Positions 21,988 through 33,086 of a DNA stretch of 64,000 nucleotides are shown piece by piece; the first letter of the stretch is position 1, and every line of letters begins with the position of its first letter. The notes below the pieces were generated by a model. It did not search any database and was not told the origin of the DNA. It worked only from the letters and a program-made list of their open reading frames with translations. The stretch is taken from assembly GCA_014218235.1 (NCBI GenBank), contig CM024755.1, forward strand, positions 157,907,941-157,971,940. The letters are read 5' to 3'. This DNA comes from Colocasia esculenta (taxonomy: Eukaryota; Streptophyta; Magnoliopsida; Alismatales; Araceae). Both the position numbers and the translations under genes were made by a program.

Positions 21988-23239
21988 ATTGAAGTTCCCT
22001 GGAGATAGCGTGCACTTTCTTTTGCTTCTTGTTCTCGTGAGTGTGATTTACTATCTAGACTAAAGCCATTAATGTAAAGATTGAACTAAATTATAAATCG
22101 TACCGTTATGCTACCGAATTTATCTCTTGCCATTGTTATCATGAAATCATGTTCAAATTACTTATTACTTGTTCTCATCATCATCATAAACATGACATTA
22201 CACATGCTTACTTATTGAAACTCTCATTGGCCATTATTAATGACTGTGGGTATCTACATTTAAATTTTAAGTGAGATGCTGACCGGGCACGGCGAGTGTC
22301 CAAAGGCTCCAGTCTAGCCCCAATGACGGAGAGTCATAAATATACTGTTAACCATGGGGTATAATGATTACTGGCGTTGCATCTGCGCTGGGAGTCGTGC
22401 GTGTCGTGTTGAATGATAGATACAATAACCACATACACGTGTCCTAGTGTACATTCTTGATGGATCTTTTCTTGGTGCACATTAGTGTCTACGTGCCTGA
22501 TTAGTGTTACATGATCGTGCTCGTGCGTGCTTGCTTGCTTGCGTGATATGGCCATCCTGCATTTAATGCAATTAGTGATATCTTGCGTTCTTGACATCAA
22601 GTGAGATTTTGCGTGCTTGTACAAAGTGATCTATTACTAGTTCTATCTTGTCATCTTGTTCAAAAATCTTGTTCTATCGTGATCACTCTATCTAGCTTGT
22701 CCATGTATCATGTTTTAATGAGTTTTATTCACACATGCATATCATGACATTCATCGTGCTTACCTAGTTCTAAATTGCTAATCACTTATATCATTGCCCC
22801 GCACATTGAGATATAAATCCTACTGGGCTAGTTTGCTCATCCCCTACTTTTACCCAATCTAGGTGACTATAAAGATCAAGAGGAAGAGCAAGTCGAGGAT
22901 GGGAATGCGTCCGAGTGATGAGCGTCCCAACTACGAGTCTAGTTATAGTAGTTTGCTTTGAGTGATAGATTCATGTAGTAGGAAGTGAGGAATAAAATGT
23001 ACTTTTCCTTTTTATTGAGTCTTAGTCATGTATTAGTTTCTATTTGGAATACAATGAGTTGAGATTTGAATACAAGATTAGTTGAGTTCAATATTTGGGC
23101 CCTATGATGATGTATGTTGTTATACATTTAGCGCGTGCTAGCTAGAGGCTTATTTGCCGACTGTTCACGTCTCGGGATATCGACTCGAATTATATTTCCG
23201 AATAATTTATATCCATTGAGTAACTCTCGGGACGTGACA

Positions 23240-23903
23240 GATATCTTGCGTTCTTGACAGCTATTGACATCAAGTGAAATCTTGCGTGCTTGTACAAAGT
23301 GATATATTTCTAGTTCTATCTTGTTCTATCCTTCTAGATCTTGTTCTATCGTGATCACTCTATCTAGCTTGTCCATGTATCATGTTTTAACAAGTTTAAA
23401 TCGTACATGCATATCATGAAATATATCGTGCTTACCTAGTTCTAAATTGTTAATCACTTATATCATTGCCCGCACATTGAGATGTAAATCCTACTGGGCT
23501 AGTTTGCTCATTCCCCTACTTTTACCCAATCTAGGTGACTATGAAGTTCAACAGGAGGAGCAAGTCGAGGATGGGAATGTGTCCGAGTGATGAGCATTCC
23601 AACTATGTGTCTAGCTATAGTTAGTTTGCTTTGAGTGTTAGATTCATGTAGTAGGAAGTGAGGTATTATGTACTTTTCTTTTTATTGAGTCTTAGTCTTG
23701 TACTAGTTCTTCTGAGATGAATATGAGATTTGAATACAATTTCCATTGAGTTCAATATGTGGGCCCTATGATGATGTATGTTGTTATACATTTAGTGCAT
23801 TCTAGCTAGAGGCTTATTTGCCGACTGTTCACGTCTCGGGATATCGACTCGAATTATTCTGAATAATAATCAATATCCGCTGTGTAATTCTCGAGACGTG
23901 ACA
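23240..23903 (+). repeat. Older Gypsy-A-family LTR fragment
   Basis: It repeats 22577-23239 with clear divergence (for example a 10-bp insertion near 23259), from GATATCTTGCGTTCTTGACA to GACGTGACA. It directly abuts the 3' end of the Gypsy-A LTR, so Gypsy-A probably inserted into this older LTR. Its left part would lie beyond the window. Confidence 0.8.
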
Positions 23904-23945
23904 GTGTCCACTACCCCACACCCTCATGAGGATTTCCACTAACTT
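23904..23945 (-). repeat. Old copia LTR, piece 1
   Basis: CACACCCTCATGAGGATTTC resembles the Sirevirus A LTR near 9030-9050 (CACAACCCGTGAGGATTCAC). LINE-2 interrupts the sequence; it continues at 36958. Confidence 0.55.
23929..23945 (+). repeat. LINE-2 target site duplication, left copy
   Basis: AGGATTTCCACTAACTT recurs at 36941-36957. The last two bases may belong to the T-run. Confidence 0.9.
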
Positions 23946-24088
23946 TTTTTTTTTTTTTAGAAGTGGTCCTCAGCTTCGACATCTAGGAGAGTGCACCCTC
24001 CCCCAAGGGGGGAGAATGTTCTCACTCCACCAGATAGAAACTGGGCCAAAAATATTCATAGATAAATCAATACAAAGGAATGAGCCAG

Positions 24089-25506
24089 TCAACGTAATCT
24101 AACATGAAAGAGACCAGCTTTGTCCAAAACTATAGCGCCCCTACACATGTGAGGCACATTACAAGACCCCCAGGAGATAGAATTCTTCTTAGACATACAG
24201 CCATAATTCGCTAACCCATCCGCCACTTGATTTGCCTCTCGATAAACATGGCCGAACATGAGATTGTTCTTATGCACCATTGAGTAAGCTTCACGCCACT
24301 AGCGATGGCCTTGCCAAGATGGACTCTTTCTAGATCTGAGAGAATTAACAAGGGCTAGAGAATCAGAGATAACCATATTAATTTGAATACTAAGAAACGT
24401 AGCCAACTGGAGACCGTCACACAGAGCTCTGGCTTCAGCGACTACATTGGTACCAAAACCATAATAATGAGCAAACGCCACCACAACAGTTCCCCTAGTG
24501 TCTCTGATGCAGCCACCACCCCCACTATCACCTGGGTTTCCCTTGCTGGCTCCATCAACGTTCAAACAATAATTCGTAATAGGCGGGATCCAGCGAATGA
24601 GGCGGAACTGCTTGGAAAAGCAGTTGGGATAGAATCCAAAAAGCTGAAGGATCTGCAAGTCTTGAGGAGTAGACTCCACTTTGAACTGAATATTAGCCAT
24701 TGAGTGAGCAACCATACTTTTGATATTATGAATGACAGCACCAGCAGAGTATCTTTTCTTCTCAAATCTGAATCCGCATCTTGCCTTCCAGATCACCCAA
24801 AGCATGATAATGAGGCAGTGAATAGAAACAAAGCCCATAGGAGAGGCGGTATTACAGACTGACAGAAAGCTCCAAACTCTATTAGTGATTTGACTGTGAA
24901 GGTGAACCGTGGCTTGAGTAAGGGGTAACAACCATTTCCATAAGGTAGAAGCCAGGTCGCCACTAATAAATAGGTGATTGAAATCCTCCTGTTTAGGGAG
25001 TCTACAACAAGAGCAACAAGAAGCCATTTGAATGCCACTTTTAGCCACTCTTTGATCCACCGGAACTGCTCTATTGAGGAGTTTCCAGCAAAACAAAGAA
25101 GCTCTTCTATAGAAACACGTAATTTTATTTAAAGCATGTCTCTTCACCCCCACATTTCGCACCATATTGTAGGCAGACTTAACAGAGAAACCCCCATCCT
25201 GAGAAGGCATCCAAATACATTTATCATCATCCTCACTCAGCAGAACTCCCTGTAGAATACCATTAGGAAGAAGTGACCTGATAAGATGGTTAGGATTAGA
25301 GATGACTTCATAAATAGTAGCACTGCCCCCATCATAAGGAGAGTCCAACAGATCAGCCAGGGGCCTATCCCCCAGCCAAGCATCAGATAAAATATCAATG
25401 TTCTTCCCATTCCCATGGATCCATCTAGTGTGGTCATGAACAAGAGGTTGAGCAATGTTCCAAATTTTAGCTGAAATACCCATCCGGCCAAATTGTTTAT
25501 CAGTTT
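24089..25506 (-). pseudogene. LINE-2 ORF2 C-terminal part: zf-RVT and RNase H
   Basis: It reads the region after RT (IWNIAQPLVHDHTRWIHGNG, DAWLGDRPL), zf-RVT (FYRRASLFCWKLLNRAVPV, CSCCRLPKQEDFNHLF) and RNase H (CLNVDGASKGNPG, AEARALCDGLQLA, VISDSLALV). After an in-frame TAG at 24301-24299 the same frame continues with REANQVADGLANYG. The upstream RT half is across Gypsy-B at 36000-36940. One stop and truncation make it non-functional. Confidence 0.9.
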
Positions 25507-25511
25507 TATAC
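25507..25511 (+). repeat. Gypsy-B target site duplication, left copy
   Basis: TATAC directly before the LTR start TGTAGCAACC; repeated at 35995-35999. Confidence 0.92.
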
Positions 25512-26631
25512 TGTAGCAACCTGAATTTTTGCGAAAAATAAAAATTTAAATAAAGAATTTAAAACCGAGCTAAATGGATATTTAAATAGAGCATTAAATA
25601 AAACCCATTAAATGGAAAAGAGTAATGAGCTTTTCTTAATGGATCTTCTAGAATTTATTGGGTCAAATAAGGAATTATAAAAGGGGAATAATAGGAAAAT
25701 ACCCTAAATTCGTAACTAGAATATTACTTAAATAGAAAAGAGTTATTTAATACATTAAATAGCTAGTTTGAGTCATAATAGGATTCCTAAACCTACCCTA
25801 TATGGTTTAGCACGAATTTAGATCTCATCCAAGTCTAAATAGGGGTTGGAAAGCAAGGAAGGAAGGTTGGAGTTAGGAAATCTCGGAATTAAGAGGAATT
25901 AGAGTAATAGTAGGAATAGGAATACATACTTGCATAAATACACCTCTTAAACTCTCTTGGGCAACCCTAGCTCGTTGCCAAGAGTTGCTGGACGGGAAAA
26001 GAGGCTAAGGAGGAGAGGATTTCGTGGAGAGAAGAAGAGCTTGAAGCTTCTTCCCTTGTTCTTCAAGTTCTAGCCCTAGAAGACAAATCGAGTCAAAGGT
26101 AGGCATTCTCACAAGCATAAACCATGAAACTTTTTCTGTAGGTTCTTCCTACCCTCTTGAACGAAACCCCCAAGTTTCATATTTTTCCATCCATCCTATC
26201 TTTTGTTCTTAATTTTTGAAGAACTGCAAACATGATAACCCCGAGGTGTCATGTTTAATTCAAATCTCTATGTATACTTGATCCCATGCTACGAAATTTT
26301 TACTGTAGATACTTCTTGTTGTTAGGGATTATTTGCCCCCAAAAAGCCTAAATTTCATTGAGCATGTTGCTAAAATTAAATCAGTCTTGCTCTCTATGTC
26401 ATGTTCTGTGTTCCTCGTTGTTGTTCGAATCAAACCATGCTCTCTCTCATATTTCGATTTACTGGAAGTACCTTTACATGTCTAATTTAATTTGCAACTG
26501 ATTTCATGATTTTTCATCGTGTATATAATTAGTTATGGATTTCTGAACAACCCTCTATCAAAAATTGAAATCCCTGGTCCGCAATCCAATGTCTGGTCTG
26601 ACTCCTGTCAGAGTCAGGCGCAGACAACCAG

Positions 26632-26818
26632 AAGGCGACGCCTCGACATGTCGCTTTCTGGGGCCTGATTGCGACAGCCTCCCTATCGTGACCAAGAAGG
26701 CGACAGGTGAGCCGTCGCGTTCTCAGTACTCGATTTGCATGCCCTGTCGCGACCTGTGCAAGACCCTGTCGCGTTCTGCCTGGCCCATGTCGCCATCCTT
26801 ACAGCCCTATGTCGCCTT
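26632..26818. repeat. GCGAC/GTCGC word cluster in Gypsy-B LTR
   Basis: GAAGGCGACGCCTCGACATG starts a run that includes AGAAGGCGACAGG, CCGTCGCGTTCTC, CTGTCGCGACCTG and TATGTCGCCTTC. The 3' LTR copy is 34192-34368. Confidence 0.75.
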
Positions 26819-27239
26819 CATAAGAATTTTGAGATAAACCCATGAAAAATATTTTTGTCGCTTTCTTACCGTTATACCCCAGTAAAAACCCTACTTAAAA
26901 AGGATGCTATATTGAATGATTTAAAATACATGTTCACGACTTATTTCTATCTATGATTTCTCTTGCACTTGCACACACTTGAATCATCCGTTTATGGCTG
27001 AGATATTGCATAAAATATCTCATAATGTGCCCAGTAATTTATTGAAATAAAGTACATTCATTGCCCTATTTTAAGGACTTGTATTCGTTTCTTGCATTGT
27101 TTATAATACCGATATCGACGCTCCACTGTCCTAGAATTCCTCTAGAACATCGAGCACATGTTTTATATACACATTTTACTTGGCTTGTGGTGAACTCTCC
27201 GTCGGATATTCCTTTCGCCGGACTAGTGAACTCTTGCAC

Positions 27240-27300
27240 AAGGCCTCCGTAAGTCTCCTCTGATCATGGATTCCCACATGGTCGACGAGCCGGTTGTACC
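27240..27300 (+). repeat. 61-bp shared module, Gypsy-B 5' LTR copy
   Basis: Same block as 21927-21987 and 39314-39374; repeated in the 3' LTR at 34812-34871. Similarity to the Tat copy extends about 40 bp upstream (GGACTAG...CACAAGG against CGACTAG...GTGAGGG). Confidence 0.8.
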
Positions 27301-27659
27301 CTAACACTCATTACACCTTTAGGGATCGATATCATCCAAACGGCTATTAGAAGATTCGCTCTGACCTTGAATCACGTCGGACCTCTGGACTTGTGCATAA
27401 CATGGCCAGCGGGAAGATCGTGAATTCCACCTGACTGCCAATACGACGTGCGCGTGTTGTGTAACTGTTACTATCGCCTGTTTACTCGACGTGTTACGTG
27501 CAATGTCCATTAGCTCTCATCTATACTCTATTCACTCCTCTATTCACGTTCACTCTACTATCTCATCTATTCATCTAGTGCTCTCATCTACTTCTTGGTA
27601 CTCTATATTGGCCATTGACTGATTGTCTAAAGATAAACAATATAACCAATGCCTGGCAA

Positions 27660-27668
27660 TATATAAAG
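27660..27668 (+). promoter_or_regulatory. Gypsy-B LTR TATA box
   Basis: TATATAAAG, also at 35232-35240 in the 3' LTR. This is the best TATA candidate in the LTR, placing the transcription start near 27690-27700. Confidence 0.5.
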
Positions 27669-28428
27669 GGCCCGATATGGTCCTGGGATGTGCGCCCGAA
27701 AGTGCTAGTGCCCATGGGAGTTAAATGATCAGAGTGTTTGGCATTACACTCAAGTGCTATCTATCTCGACTATCTAGATGACAATCAAAACACAAACGTG
27801 CTATACTCTCTCGATGTCTAGAATGACAAACAAGTGCTATACTCGTCGTGCTATTACCATACTTGTGCTAGTTGTGCTATGGCCATCCTGCTATTCGTGC
27901 TATATGCGATACTTGTGCTATTTTTGGAAACTATACTCGATCTCGTGCTATGGTGCTATCTTGTTACCTGTTGTGCTATATTTTGACTCTCTTGTACCTG
28001 CTATCTTTAGACACTCTGCCATTAAATGTGTTAATTATTTAAAGCCTGCTTGAGCCTGAGATTTAAGTCCTACTGGGCATTATCGCTCACCCTACGTTAT
28101 TTGATGTTGTGTTGTTAGGTGAGACCGAGAATGACACATACACCAACGAGGAAGGGAATGACCAAGAGTGAAGCCAGGAGTACCTTCGAGTCATTATGTT
28201 ATCTTAGAGTTGTAGTTAGTTATTTCCTTTTCTTGCAATGTAATTGGGCCCTGTAGATTGGCTCTGATATTAGTGGTTGTAACTAGACATTTGGAAAGTT
28301 ATTAATGAGAAAGATTTGCTTTAGTATTAATCAAATGTGCAATGGTTTGATGTCTAGTATACGCTCTATACCTTTTCTTGCAACTGCCTTCGCGCTCCGA
28401 TATTCCGCGTTGGGGCGTGACAGTTTTG

Positions 28429-28441
28429 TGGTATCAAAGCC
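28429..28441 (+). other. Gypsy-B primer binding site
   Basis: TGGTATCAAAGCC, seven bases (28423-28428 between) after the LTR end; one mismatch to the initiator Met tRNA complement. Confidence 0.8.
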
Positions 28442-28624
28442 TAGGTTATTCTAAGTATAGGGTGATCTAGGTTGACCAGCCTCGACTAAGAGTCAGTAAT
28501 CCTACCTATGAGAGATGTGGGTAGAACCATGGGTAATCAGCTAAAAAAACTCACACACGCACAAATTAAACTTTTAACCAGCATTATAACTATCCAACTA
28601 TTTTGTAGGAACTAAACAGCTACA

Positions 28625-31600
28625 ATGACTGCGGAACGTGCCCAGATGAGAGGCATGCAACAATCCCTCCAGGAACTGACTCGTGCCATACTGCAAGCCA
28701 CCCAGCAAGGCGGTGGTAACCGTGGAGGAAACCAACCATGTGCAGGCGAGCTGCATCGCAATTTTAGGGGTCTGAACCCGCCTAGGTTCAGTGGGTCTAC
28801 GGATCCAGATGAAGCGGAGCACTGGCTAAAGGAAACGGAAAGGAACTTCCGTGTAATGCAATGTGCGGACGGAGACAAACTTCTATTAGCGACATTCCAA
28901 CTGGAGAAGGATGCCCGCGCATGGTGGGAGTCCGTAGAAGCCACGAGGGATAACGGCCAATTTACTTGGACCGAATTTAAGGAAGCTTATAATGCTAAGT
29001 ACTTCTCTGAACGAGTACAGGAAAAGAAAGCTGCTAAATTCGCTACTCTTAAACAGCGAAGCCTGACGGTAGCAGAATACGAAACCCAGTTCTCTAGACT
29101 GGCACGCTATGTTGTACATCTGATCAACACTGAGAGAATGAAGGCTAAGCGCTTTCTAAATGGCCTTAAGCCTCAGTACATTACTCAATTGGCGCCACTC
29201 GAAATACAAACTTATGCCGAGATGGTTAGGAAGGCCCATCTACTAGAAGATGCTACGGACTTCACCGACCGTATCAAAGGGAAGTTCGTCAAGAAAGAAA
29301 TGACATCGGGACCAGCATCTGCCAAACCGACCATCGGCAAAAAGCGTCCCTTCAACATCACGGAGGGATCTAGCCAAGAACGGAAACCCAAGGTTTTTGT
29401 ACCCAACACTCCAACAAAAAGCCACTGCAAACACTGTGACAAGCCTGGTCACACCGCTGATGAGTGCTGGAGAAAAGCCGGAGCGTGTCTGCGTTGCGGA
29501 AGTCATGAGCATCGCATACCCGAGTGCCCGATGCTGAAAGAAAATGAGAGGCGTGACGCTATGCCTAAGAAACAGGGTAGGCTTCAAGCCCTACACAATG
29601 AAGAAACCATCGAGGAAGGTGGCGTGGTGGAAGGTACCCTGCGAGTCTTTTCCTTGCCAGCATTTGTGTTATTTGATACTGGAGCTACTCATTCATTTAT
29701 ATCTCAACACTTTGCTAATACCCTGACTGCAAAACCTACAACCATGGGTGGTGAATTCTCTGTCACGACACCCTTAGGGGAGAAGGAGAAATTAAACCAA
29801 TACTTTCCATCTGCCGATGTAATGATCGGAGACCATAACCTAAAGGCCGACCTGGTATGTATGTCTATGGAAGGGTATGACGTCATATTGGGAGCCGACT
29901 GGCTGTCCACATATGGGGCAAGCGTCGATTGTAAGAAAGGAAGGGTAACGTTTAGTGACTTTCCTAAATTAGCATTCACTGGAATTAGACATAAGAAGCG
30001 GATGTCCCTAGTCTCCGCCTTAAAAGCCCATAACATGATAAGGAATGGCTGTTTTGCTTTCCTTGCGGCCGTCATAGTCGGAAAGAAGGGTTCAAAGATA
30101 GAAGACATCCATATAGTCCAGGACTACCCAGACGTATTCCCTGAAGACTTACCCGGAGTTCCCCCTGAACGTGACGTCAACTTCGCCATTGAGTTGACTC
30201 CTGGAGCTGCACCGGTATCGCGTCAACCATACCGGATGTCACCTGCCGAGCTGAAGGAACTGAAAGCACAACTAATGGAGCTGCTGGAGAAGGGGTTCAT
30301 CAGACCTAGTACCTCACCATGGGGAGCTCCTGTGCTATTTGTGAAGAAGAAAGATGGATCGATGAGGCTGTGCATCGACTATCGACAACTCAATCAGCTT
30401 ACCATCAAGAACAAGTACCCATTACCTGGGATCGATGAACTATTCGACCAAATTTCTGGAGCGCAATATTTCTCCAAGATCGATCTTCGATCTGGCTATC
30501 ACCAAATGAGGATCAAGGATGACGATATCTTCAAAACGGCTTTCAGGAGCAGGTATGGACATTACGAATTTGTTGTTATGCCTTTTGGTCTAACCAATGC
30601 TCCTGCAGCCTTTATGCAACTTATGAACAGCATATATCGGCCATACCTTGACAAATTTGTGGTCGTCTTCATCGACGATATCCTCATATATTCCAAGACC
30701 AAGGAAGATCATGAAGAACACTTAAGGACCGCACTACAAGTCTTACGAGACAACAAACTATATGCAAAATTAAGCAAGTGCGAGTTCTGGCTCGAAGAAG
30801 TGTCTTTCTTGGGCCATGTCATAACAAAGGACGGCATCTCCGTTGATCCCTCCAAAGTCGAAGCTGTACTCAACTGGGAGAGACCAACCAACGTCACCGA
30901 GATAAGAAGCTTCCTAGGACTGGCTGGTTACTACAGGCGGTTCATCAAGGACTTCTCTAAGATCGCCGTACCACTCACGCGTCTGACACGAAAGGAGAAT
31001 CCCTACTCCTGGAGTAAAGAGTGTGAGAAGAGTTTTCAAACTCTCAAAGACTGCCTTACCTCAGCACCCGTTCTCGCTCTACCAGTAGAGGGAGAAAGTT
31101 TCTCTGTCTACATTGATGCCTCAGGAATTGGGCTAGGCTGTGTACTAATGCAAAAGGAGAAGGTCATCGCTTATTCCTCAAGGCAATTGAAGACGCATGA
31201 AGTCAACTACCATGTGCATGACTTGGAGTTGGCTGCCGTGGTCTTCGCATTAAAAATTTGGAGGCACTATCTCTATGGTGAGCAATTCACTGTCTATTCA
31301 GATCATAAAAGTCTAAAGTACCTATTCTCCCAGAAAGAACTCAACATGAGGCAGAGAAGATGGTTAGAATATCTAAAGGACTTTGATTTCAACATCCAGT
31401 ACCATCCAGGTAAGGGAAACGCCGTGGCTGATGCTCTTAATAGAAAGCCAATGGCATCTATCTCAAGTCTAGTCCTTGGCGAGATGCAATTACTTGAACA
31501 ATTCGCGAGGCTAGACTTAAATATTGAACATAGGGATGATCATGTTTTGATTGCCAATCTCAAAATCCAATCCGATCTACTGGAAGAAATCAAGATGCAA

Positions 31601-33086
31601 CAGGACAATGATCCATTCTTGGTTCGTGTCAAGGAAACCTTAGCGGACAGACCGGATTTTGCCATGACTGAAGATGGAAGGTTAGTATTCCAAGGAAGAA
31701 CTTGTGTCCCAGACGATGAAGCCCTAAAAAGGAAACTAATGGATGAAGCTCATCAAACAAAGTACACTATTCATCCAGGAGGTACTAAAATGTATCAAGA
31801 CATGAAAAGAACATTTTGGTGGCCGAATATGAAGAGGGAAGTAGCCGAGCATGTTGCTCATTGCCTCACATGTCAGCAAGTAAAAGCGGAACACCTGCGC
31901 CCTACCTGTGTACTCAGACCACTAGATATTCCAGAGTGGAAATGGGAAAGCATTGGCATGGACTTCATCATGGGTTTACCCAAGACTCGTGGTGGACTCG
32001 ACGCCATATGGTCATCGTTGACCTGTTGACCAAATCGGCGCACTTCTTACCCATAAAGAGTACATGGTCTGTGGAGGTGCTAGCTGCATTATATGTCAAG
32101 GAGATCATGCGGTTGCACGGTATTCCGTCATCTATTATCTCAGATCGAGATCCAAGGTTCACCTCTCATTTTTGGAAAGGTCTACAAACTGCCCTTGGTA
32201 CGAACTTAATTTTAGTACTGCCTTTCACCCGCAGACTGATGGGCAAACTGAGAGGACAAATCAAATTGTAGAAGACATGTTAAGAGCCTGCATTATAGAT
32301 TTCAAGGGTTACTGGAATGAACACTTACCCTTGATTGAGTTCGCCTATAACAACAGTTACCAGGCGAGTATTAAAATGGCACCATTTGAAGCACTTTATG
32401 GCAGGAATTGTAGATCTCCTGTGTGCTGGAATGAAGTGGGAGAACAACAATGGTTAGGACCTGACATGGTACAAAGTGCAACCCGGGATATACAGATGAT
32501 ACGAGATCGACTCAAGATTGCTCAGTCTAGACAGAAGAGCTATGCTGATAAGAGAAGACGGGATCTGGAATTTTAAATAGGAGATCATGTGCTATTGAAG
32601 GTATCTCCTACCCGTGGTATTCAAAGGTTCGGAGTGAAAGGAAAACTTAGTCCAAGATTTATTGGTCCTTTCGAAGTACTTGAAAGGATTGGTGAAGTTG
32701 CTTATAGACTGGCCTTGCCGCCAAATTTGGCAAGTGTGCATAATGTCTTCCATGTCTCCATGCTTAGAAAATATGTGTACGATCCTACACATGTCATTCG
32801 CCATGATGATCTGGTGTTAAACAAGGACATGACATATGAAGAGAAGCCGATCAAGATATTGGACCAGAAGGTACAACAACTCAGAAATCGTCTCATTCAC
32901 GTGGTGAAGGTCATATGGAATAACCGCGGAGTGGAAGAAGCTACGTGGGAACCAGAAGGAATTATCAGACGAAACTACCCTAACCTATTCGGTAAGTCAT
33001 TCTCTCCTGTAAGGTCATGTGAATTTGGGGACCAAATTCTTTTAAGAGGGGGAGGATGTAGCAACCTGAATTTTTGCGAAAAATAA
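28625..33086 (+). pseudogene. Gypsy-B gag-pol polyprotein with chromodomain
   Basis: From ATG 28625, 1134 codons are open to 32029: gag (LNPPRFSGSTDPDEA), two CCHC knuckles near residues 267 and 288 (CKHCDKPGHTADEC, CLRCGSHEHRIPEC), protease FDTGATHSFIS near 350, RT with VVFIDDILIYS near 680, RNase H (VYIDASGIGLGC near 828) and the integrase HHCC zinc finger (about 1040-1090). A lost base near 32010 shifts the frame (SAHFLPIKS, SDRDPRFTS follow), a second shift lies near 32210 (AFHPQTDGQTERTN follows) and TAA at 32574-32576 interrupts the end. The tail carries a chromodomain (KILDQKVQQLRN, WEPEGIIRRNYPNLF). Three lesions disable an otherwise well-preserved polyprotein. Confidence 0.95.

Larger units (their letters stand above)
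10392..23239 (+). mobile_element. Gypsy-A: gag-only Ty3/gypsy (Tekay-like) derivative
   Basis: A partial 5' LTR (10392-11619) is followed by a primer binding site, a gag gene split by LINE-1, a short remnant without pol, a duplicated polypurine region and a 3' LTR (19361-23239). Protease, RT, RNase H and integrase are absent: only about 400 bp separates gag from the 3' LTR. It is therefore a deletion derivative that would depend on enzymes from a relative. Its Gag closely resembles that of Gypsy-B. The left part of the 5' LTR lies beyond Sirevirus A, outside the window. Confidence 0.85.
19361..23239 (+). repeat. Gypsy-A 3' LTR (about 3.9 kb)
   Basis: The start is placed near 19361 because GCACCCCAGAAATTTTAA resembles the Gypsy-B LTR start (TGTAGCAACC), although the expected TG is not visible. 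It ends with GACGTGACA at 23239. The last 1.2 kb match 10410-11619. It contains a GCGAC/GTCGC word cluster (21263-21447) and the 61-bp shared module (21927-21987). The 96-codon antisense frame at 22334-22624 is duplicated in the 5' LTR and does not look coding. Confidence 0.85.
25512..28422 (+). repeat. Gypsy-B 5' LTR (2911 bp)
   Basis: TGTAGCAACC to GGCGTGACA. It holds a TATA box near 27660, a GCGAC/GTCGC cluster at 26632-26818 and the shared 61-bp module at 27240-27300. It also has many GTGCTAT words between 27760 and 28010. Small open frames such as 27778-28053 recur in the other LTR and do not look coding. Confidence 0.95.

Noticed and set aside
27778..28053. 91-codon ORF repeated at 35350-35625
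   Set aside because: It is in the Gypsy-B LTR pair and built from repeated GTGCTAT words; not a gene.
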